From: Pseudomonadota bacterium
Lineage (GTDB): Bacteria > Desulfobacterota > Desulfovibrionia > Desulfovibrionales > Desulfovibrionaceae
Assembly (NCBI GenBank): GCA_023417745.1
Contig: JAEZEM010000397.1
Location: 1 to 10,913 of the forward strand
DNA length: 10,913 nucleotides
Direction of reading: 5' to 3'
Part shown: one piece after another, positions 6,850-10,913 of the stretch
Position numbering within the stretch: position 1 is the stretch's first letter
Layout: each line of letters opens with the position of its first letter
Translations under genes and position numbers: made by a program
Notes under the pieces: model-generated
Told to the model about the DNA's origin: nothing
The model's input: the letters and a program-made list of their open reading frames with translations, nothing else
Databases searched by the model: none

Positions 6850-8568
6850 TTGAAGCATCCAAAATCGGGACGGGCCGTCTGGCCTTGCCCTGATCCAGCG
6901 GCTGGGCGAAGGCCCGGGCCACAGCCGGGCCGTCGTCCGGCGGGGGTGGCCCGGGCCTGGATGCTCTGGGGCTTGTGCCTGCTCCTGCACCTCTTGGCCC
7001 CGTCGTCCGCGTCCGCCGACGCGGCCGTGGAACTTTCGCCGCCCGAAGCCCGCTACGTATCCGAGCGCGGCCTGGTCACCCTGTGCGTGGACCCGGATTG
7101 GCCGCCCTTCGAGACCATCGACGCCGCCGGCCGCCACGTCGGCATCGCCGCCGATCTGCTGGGGCTGGTGGCCGAACGCACCGGCCTGCGCTTTGCACTC
7201 GTGCCCACCGCCTCCTGGGACGAGAGCCTTGAAGCCGCCCATCAAGGCCGCTGCCGAGCTCTGAGCTTCCTCAACCGGACGCCCCAGCGCGAGCAATGGC
7301 TGCTGTTCACCCGGCCGCTTTTAAGCGACGTCAACGTTTTTATCACCCGCGAGGAACATGCCTTCATCGCCGACCCGGGCCGGCTTGCCGGCGAGACCAT
7401 CGTCTTTCCCTCGGGCACGGCCATGGAGGAACTGATCCGCCGGGACTACCCCAACCTCAAGATCCTCACCACGGCCAGCGAGGACGAGGCCATCGCCATG
7501 GTGTCCGACCGCAAGGCGGACATGACCATGCGCTCGCTCATCGTGGCCGCCTACACCATCAAGAAGCACGGACTGTTCAATCTCAAAATCGCCGGCCAGC
7601 TCCCGTACTATTCCAACAACCTGGGCCTGGGCGTTGTCGGCGAGGACCGGACGTTGGTCGGCATCCTCAACAAGGGCATCGACGCCATCACCACGGCCGA
7701 GCGGGCGGCCATCGAGAACCGGCACGTGTCCATCAACGTCCAGACCGTGACGGACTACGGAGCCTTGGCCAAGGTGCTGGGCGCGGTCCTGGCCTTGGCC
7801 GCCCTGGGCGGGGCCTGGGCGATCAAGGTCAAGCGCCTCAACATAGCCCTTCGCCGGGAGATCGAGCGTCGGGAGGAGCTTGAGCGGATGCGCGACGACG
7901 TGGAGCAGATCATCCGCCACGATCTGGTCACGCCCCTGTCCGGGATCATCGGCATTCCGGAGTTGCTCGAAACCGAGGCCAACCTGACTCCCCAGCAGCG
8001 CGAGCTGCTGCACCACGCCGCCACCTCGGGCCGGCGCATGTTGGCCACCATCCGCCTGGCCGGCGATCTGGCCCGGATGGAGAAAGGAACCTGCAACGTC
8101 GCCAAGGCCGACTGCGACCTGCTCGGGATCATCCGGGCCGCGAGGGTCAATCTGGAGCCGCTTTTCATGTCCAAGGGCCTGGCTTTCGCCGTGTCGCTGG
8201 ACGGGCGGCCGGCCAAGGCCGATGACCGCGCTCCGGCCCGGGGAGACGCCAACCTGCTGGGCAACCTGTTTGAGAATCTGCTCAAGAACGCGGCCGAGGC
8301 CTCGCCCGAGGGCGGGGTGGTCGCGGTCGACATCCGGCTGGCCGACGGGACGGTCGCGGTGGGCAACCAGGGTCAGGTGCCGCCGGACATCGTGGACACG
8401 TTTTTCGAGAAGTACGTCACCCGGGGCAAGACCTTCGGGACCGGCCTTGGCACGTATTCGGCCCGGCTCATTGCCCGGGCCCACGGCGGCGACGCGGTTT
8501 TGGACCTTGGCCAGCCCGGCCAGGTCACGGTGCGGGTCTTGCTGCCGGGCCTTAAAGCGGCGCGTTAA
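6850..8568 (+). CDS. Sensor histidine kinase with periplasmic SBP_bac_3 sensor domain
   Basis: The 572-residue protein is a membrane histidine kinase of BvgS-like build. After a positively charged, Pro-rich start, a membrane/signal segment lies at about 37-56. A type-3 solute-binding domain at about 75-295 (LCVDPDWPPFETID, LSFLNRTPQREQWLLFT, IVFPSGTAMEELI, ADMTMRSL, NNLGLGVV) is exported as the ligand sensor. A second membrane helix at about 306-326 leads, after a short linker, into HisKA with H357 (IIRHDLVTPLSG) and HATPase_c: N-box N476/N480, G1-like VGNQG with Asn where Asp is usual, and G2 GTGLGT at 530-535. There is no receiver domain and no response regulator in the window. The start is uncertain: TTG at 6850 has GGAGG 8 bases upstream; GTG at 6946 or ATG at 6961 would give a shorter, more normal signal peptide. 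The ligand is probably an amino acid or similar small molecule. Confidence 0.88.
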   Translation: MKHPKSGRAVWPCPDPAAGRRPGPQPGRRPAGVARAWMLWGLCLLLHLLAPSSASADAAVELSPPEARYVSERGLVTLCVDPDWPPFETIDAAGRHVGIAADLLGLVAERTGLRFALVPTASWDESLEAAHQGRCRALSFLNRTPQREQWLLFTRPLLSDVNVFITREEHAFIADPGRLAGETIVFPSGTAMEELIRRDYPNLKILTTASEDEAIAMVSDRKADMTMRSLIVAAYTIKKHGLFNLKIAGQLPYYSNNLGLGVVGEDRTLVGILNKGIDAITTAERAAIENRHVSINVQTVTDYGALAKVLGAVLALAALGGAWAIKVKRLNIALRREIERREELERMRDDVEQIIRHDLVTPLSGIIGIPELLETEANLTPQQRELLHHAATSGRRMLATIRLAGDLARMEKGTCNVAKADCDLLGIIRAARVNLEPLFMSKGLAFAVSLDGRPAKADDRAPARGDANLLGNLFENLLKNAAEASPEGGVVAVDIRLADGTVAVGNQGQVPPDIVDTFFEKYVTRGKTFGTGLGTYSARLIARAHGGDAVLDLGQPGQVTVRVLLPGLKAAR

Positions 8569-8601
8569 GGACTCGCCGGCCACAGCGGTTTAAGGCCCGG
8601 C
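8544..8601. repeat. 13-base inverted repeat spanning the sensor kinase stop codon
   Basis: GCCGGGCCTTAAA (8544-8556) is the exact reverse complement of 8589-8601, with a 32-base spacer that includes the stop codon. In RNA this would fold the last codons and the early 3' end into a strong stem. No T-run follows, so it does not look like a plain intrinsic terminator. Confidence 0.5.
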
Positions 8602-8810
8602 CCCGGGTCGGGGGTTGGAAAAACGCCGCAGTTTGACCGGCAATACGAGAAAACGAAGTGGTTTTCTTGGGGAATGGGATCGTCTTTTCCTTGGGCCGTC
8701 GCTCTAGTGTGGTGTTCGCAAAAAAACATTTATGTTTTTTTGTGAATAAAAATAATGATTACGTATTATTATCGCACCCAGCAGGGTCATGGCATTTTCC
8801 GAACGCAACA
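8569..8810. other. Convergent intergenic region with AT-rich island
   Basis: 242 bases separate the ends of two convergent genes. The first part is GC-rich and takes part in an inverted repeat with the kinase 3' end. The second part, about 8715-8772, is strikingly AT-rich and contains a long hairpin and a second inverted repeat AATAAT (8751-8756)/ATTATT (8765-8770). No coding potential was seen. Confidence 0.6.
8715..8746. terminator. Bidirectional AT-rich terminator-like hairpin between convergent genes
   Basis: TTCGCAAAAAAACA (8715-8728) pairs with TGTTTTTTTGTGAA (8733-8746) through 14 pairs, one of them a G-U wobble, around a four-base loop. The A7/T7 arms give a T-rich 3' side in both directions. 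It lies about 65 bases past the HEAT-like gene and about 150 past the kinase. Confidence 0.5.
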
Positions 8811-9515
8811 CTAGCCGCACCGCCGGCAGGCGGCCAGGGCGGCCTGACCCCGGGCGGCCACGCTGTCGGGCACGAGATGCCAGCCGTCAAAGCGGGTGAA
8901 GGCGGCCGGATCGGCGGCGGCCCGGGTCAGGGCGGCCAGCAGGCTCTTGGCCGGCTCGGGCCTCACGCGCTCGATGGCCAGGGCGGCCAGGCCTCGGGCC
9001 TCGGGAGAGCAGTCGTCCAGGGCGGCGGTCAACTCCGGCAAAGCCCGGGCGGCGAGCTGCGGCGCGGCTTCGGCCAGCCGGGCGATGGCCCACCAAGCCC
9101 CCAGGCGCAAGGGCGCGTGGTCGATGAAGGTGCAGTCGCCCGCCATGTCCTGGACGTAGGAAATAAGGATGCGGTGGTAGTCGGCGGCCAGCGTCGGCGT
9201 GCGGGCCAGCGTTTCGCCCATGCACTGGGGGATGCCCCAGGCGATGTTGCCCGACTCTTCGTTGACCCGCCACATGAGGTTGCGCCAGACCTCCCGGGCG
9301 TCCTCCAGGCGAGAGGCGGCCATGTCGGCCATGGACGCGCCAAAGGCCACCACGGCTCGCCAGCCCATGACGGCCTCGGGGCTTAAGAGCAGGGAGAAAA
9401 GCGGCCCCTGGCGGTTGATCGGCGCGATGGGGGCCAGGGCGGCCAGGGCGGCCTCGGCGGTGGGCAGCGCCAGGGCGGCGCGGACCTCGGTCATGAGGCG
9501 GCGGCGGGAGGGCAT
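8811..9515 (-). CDS. HEAT-repeat-like helical protein
   Basis: The 234-residue product looks all-helical, with repeated Ala/Leu-rich helix pairs typical of HEAT or PBS-lyase-type scaffolds (for example LRLGAWWAIARLAEAAPQL, then LPELTAALDDCSPEARGLAA, then LAIERVRPEPAKSLLAAL). A distinctive central stretch, VWRNLMWRVNEESGNIAWG near residues 76-94 followed by IPQCMGETLA, resembles a conserved core that I associate with HEAT-repeat proteins in sulfate reducers; that recollection is not verifiable here. No enzyme motif, signal peptide or membrane segment is seen, so a protein-binding role is inferred. Cys residues near 98, 128 and 159, and CRRC at the end, are worth noting. The start at 9515 is chosen for GGAG 7 bases upstream; a longer frame to 9617 runs through a hairpin and is unlikely. 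It is the last gene on the minus strand and converges with the sensor kinase gene. Confidence 0.75.
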   Translation of the reverse strand: MPSRRRLMTEVRAALALPTAEAALAALAPIAPINRQGPLFSLLLSPEAVMGWRAVVAFGASMADMAASRLEDAREVWRNLMWRVNEESGNIAWGIPQCMGETLARTPTLAADYHRILISYVQDMAGDCTFIDHAPLRLGAWWAIARLAEAAPQLAARALPELTAALDDCSPEARGLAALAIERVRPEPAKSLLAALTRAAADPAAFTRFDGWHLVPDSVAARGQAALAACRRCG

Positions 9516-9531
9516 GGCGGCGCTCCGAAAA

Positions 9532-9564
9532 CGCCTCGCCGACGTCTGACGCGTCGGCGAGGCG
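9532..9564 (-). terminator. Strong hairpin with T-run directly before the HEAT-like gene
   Basis: CGCCTCGCCGACG (9532-9544) pairs perfectly over 13 bases with 9552-9564 around a seven-base loop. On the minus strand TTTT follows at once, then the ribosome binding site GGAG of the HEAT-like gene. It may end the TPR operon or act as an attenuator for the HEAT-like gene. Confidence 0.6.
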
Positions 9565-9676
9565 GCAAATGACCCGTGTCGAATCGTCGCCGGAAGCGGG
9601 CGGCGTTTTTCGGTCAACTCACGAAAACCATGGCCTGTTCGTGAACAATGCCACGGTATTGTTCAAGGGCGCGGCC

Positions 9677-10306
9677 CTAGGCCTTCAGGGCGGCTTCGAT
9701 CTCGCGCACCATGTCGGGATGGGGCTCGTAGCCGGTGGCCCGGGCCTGGGCGACCAGCTCCTGGGCCTTGGCGAAGTCGCCGCGCTCCATGGCCACCAGG
9801 GCCAGGTTGTTGATCGCCGGCCCGAACTGGGGTTCGATGGCCAGGGCCTTTTGGCTGAAGTTCTCGGCCGCTTCCAGCTTGCCCTGCATAAAAAGGGCGC
9901 TGCCCAGGGTGGCCAGGGCCTGGACGTACTTCTCGTCGATCTTGATCGCCCGGCGCAGGGCTTTCTCGGCCTTGTCGACCTCGCCGCGCTGGAGATGGAC
10001 AAAGCCGATGTTGCCGTAGGGCACGGCGAAAAGCGGCCGGGCCCGGCAGGCCTTCTCGTTCCATTCCAGGCAACCGTCGAGGTCGCCCTTGTTCATGGCC
10101 AGGCCGCCGAGCTGCACATAGCCCTCGGCCAGGCTCGGCGAACATTCCACGGCCTGGTGGAATTCCGCCTCGGCCTCGATCAGGCGTCCCTTGGCCACGT
10201 AGGCCGTGCCCAGGTTGTAGTGGGACACGCCGCAGCCGGGGTTCTGGGACAGGCGCTTTTTGAGCTCGTCGATGAATTCGTCGGGAGTGCGGGCGGTGTA
10301 ATCCAT
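9677..10306 (-). CDS. Tetratricopeptide repeat (TPR) protein
   Basis: The 209-residue protein consists almost entirely of TPR units, helix pairs that form a groove for binding other proteins. Five units can be placed at about residues 27-58 (GVSHYNLGTAYVAKGRLIEA), 61-92, 95-126 (PYGNIGFVHLQRGEVDKAEK), 129-160 (ALATLGSALFMQGKLEAAE) and 163-194 (AINNLALVAMERGDFAKAQ), with the conserved W/L-G-Y-A-F-A-P spacing. An N-terminal helix with FIDELKKRLSQNPGCG precedes them. There is no signal peptide or membrane segment, so it is cytoplasmic. AAGGA lies about 7 bases before the ATG. It is 18 bases downstream of the 119-residue gene on the same strand, so the two are probably co-transcribed; it may be an assembly or docking factor for them. 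The partner is unknown. Confidence 0.93.
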   Translation of the reverse strand: MDYTARTPDEFIDELKKRLSQNPGCGVSHYNLGTAYVAKGRLIEAEAEFHQAVECSPSLAEGYVQLGGLAMNKGDLDGCLEWNEKACRARPLFAVPYGNIGFVHLQRGEVDKAEKALRRAIKIDEKYVQALATLGSALFMQGKLEAAENFSQKALAIEPQFGPAINNLALVAMERGDFAKAQELVAQARATGYEPHPDMVREIEAALKA

Positions 10307-10324
10307 GGATGATCCTTCTCGGCG

Positions 10325-10684
10325 TTATTTGGTTGGCCCAAGCTCGGCGTCGAGGCCTTCGCGGACCAGCAGTTCCTTGTACCATTTGCAAAAGCTGTAC
10401 ATGCCCCGGTGACGTTCGGAGCCGGACATGACCCCGACGCACAGCTCCCAGGCCCCTTTGGCGAACTCCTGCGAGGCCCCGGGCATGGTGGCCATGAATT
10501 CGGCCACGAGCTGCTGACTGGTGCGGCGCGAGGCGTCCTCGCGCAGGTCCAGCGGGTCCATGGGTTCCTGGAAGGGGTCCCAGTTGTCGTAGCCGATCTT
10601 GTCGATGAACTTGCGGCGACGGGGTTTGACCTTTTCGTAGATGGCGCGCTTGAGTTCGGCCAGCTCTTCAGGGCTGTGGGCCAT
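10325..10684 (-). CDS. Orphan 119-residue cytoplasmic protein
   Basis: I do not recognise this family. The protein begins MAHSPEELAELKRAIYEKV, a charged helix, followed by a basic patch (KPRRRKFIDKI) and the striking motif GYDNWDPFQEPMDPLDLRED. The rest is helical: SRRTSQQLVAEFMATMPG, then EFAKGAWELCVGVMSGSERH and YSFCKWYKELLVREGLD, with two Cys residues. There is no signal peptide or membrane segment. The start is firm: the upstream Cys-rich gene stops with TGA one base before this ATG, and AAGGAAG provides the binding site, so translation is probably coupled. The TPR gene follows after 18 bases. The dense conserved-looking Trp/Tyr/Pro motif suggests a defined binding surface, perhaps as an accessory factor for a larger complex encoded upstream, beyond the window. 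Confidence 0.85.
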   Translation of the reverse strand: MAHSPEELAELKRAIYEKVKPRRRKFIDKIGYDNWDPFQEPMDPLDLREDASRRTSQQLVAEFMATMPGASQEFAKGAWELCVGVMSGSERHRGMYSFCKWYKELLVREGLDAELGPTK

Positions 10685-10685
10685 A

Positions 10686-10913
10686 TCAGTCTTCCTTGCC
10701 GCCGGCCGCGCCGTCCGGGCCGGGCAGCACCCAGGAGGTGCCGCCGGAGCAGCTCGAACAGGCGGGCGAGCCGGCCTGTTCGCCGCAGGAGCCGCAGGCC
10801 GAACCGCCCGGGGCCGGAGCGAAGGGATCGGACGCGGCCGCCCACTTGGTTTCCTGCTCGTGGAGCTTGACCATCTCTTCCTCGGTCAAAAGGCCCAGGA
10901 ACTCGTCATCGAA
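10686..10913 (-). CDS. Cysteine-rich small protein or C-terminal part (cut by window edge)
   Basis: The last 75 codons and stop are visible; the start is beyond the right edge, although the sequence near the edge (FDDEFLGLLTEEEMVKLHEQ) could be almost the N-terminus of a short protein. The first part is an acidic amphipathic helix. The second is Gly/Ser/Pro-rich and carries two CxxC pairs, CGSC and CSSC, 12 residues apart, which could bind zinc or an iron-sulfur centre, or act as a thiol pair. It ends in a low-complexity tail, GPDGAAGGKED. An internal ATG at 10889 is an alternative start but has no advantage over a longer reading. It is translationally coupled to the 119-residue gene (TGA, one base, ATG) and so is first in the visible part of the operon. 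Family not recognised. Confidence 0.75.
   Translation of the reverse strand, partial: FDDEFLGLLTEEEMVKLHEQETKWAAASDPFAPAPGGSACGSCGEQAGSPACSSCSGGTSWVLPGPDGAAGGKED

Noticed and set aside
7321..8583. 420-codon minus-strand frame opposite the sensor kinase
   Set aside because: It is the mirror of conserved kinase codons (His/Asp/Gly/Val-rich), with no family motif of its own.

Overview
The window looks like a chromosomal segment from a GC-rich delta-type proteobacterium, most likely a Desulfovibrio relative (Desulfovibrionaceae). This is inference from the strong GGC/CTG/GCC codon preference, the gene families present and several orphan proteins of a kind I associate with sulfate reducers. No marker gene in the window proves it. 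I see no tRNA, rRNA, CRISPR array, transposase or integrase.

Left part (1-2485). A secreted protein with an autotransporter/beta-helix-like W/DWNT/NW motif runs off the left edge on the minus strand. About 690 bases without a convincing gene follow. Then come three co-directional minus-strand genes: a PHP-domain phosphoesterase, rplU (L21) and rpmA (L27), closed by a clear intrinsic terminator. The GTPase gene obgE, which often follows rpmA, is absent.

Middle part (2486-5871). A plausible four-gene plus-strand operon encodes a Trm112-like zinc protein, an Hsp20 chaperone, an HtrA/Do periplasmic protease with two PDZ domains, and a Nudix hydrolase. The theme is protein quality control and housecleaning. 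The hsp20 leader can form two mutually exclusive hairpins, one of which hides the ribosome binding site. A metallophosphoesterase of the YfcE/ApaH-like type converges on the operon, 5 bases from its end.

Right-centre (5872-8810). A 114-residue orphan protein has its own good promoter, ribosome binding site and terminator, so it is probably a well expressed monocistronic gene. Divergent from it, after about 400 non-coding bases with two perfect 14-base palindromes and a terminator-like hairpin, lies an orphan hybrid-type sensor kinase: a periplasmic SBP_bac_3 sensor joined directly to a HisKA/HATPase core. No response regulator is nearby. An AT-rich hairpin separates it from the next, convergent gene.

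Right part (8811-10913). All genes are on the minus strand. From upstream to downstream they are a cysteine-rich protein truncated by the window edge, an orphan 119-residue protein coupled to it by a one-base gap, a five-unit TPR protein, and a HEAT-repeat-like protein behind a strong hairpin. The first three form a tight operon of unknown role and are the best candidate here for an undescribed small system.
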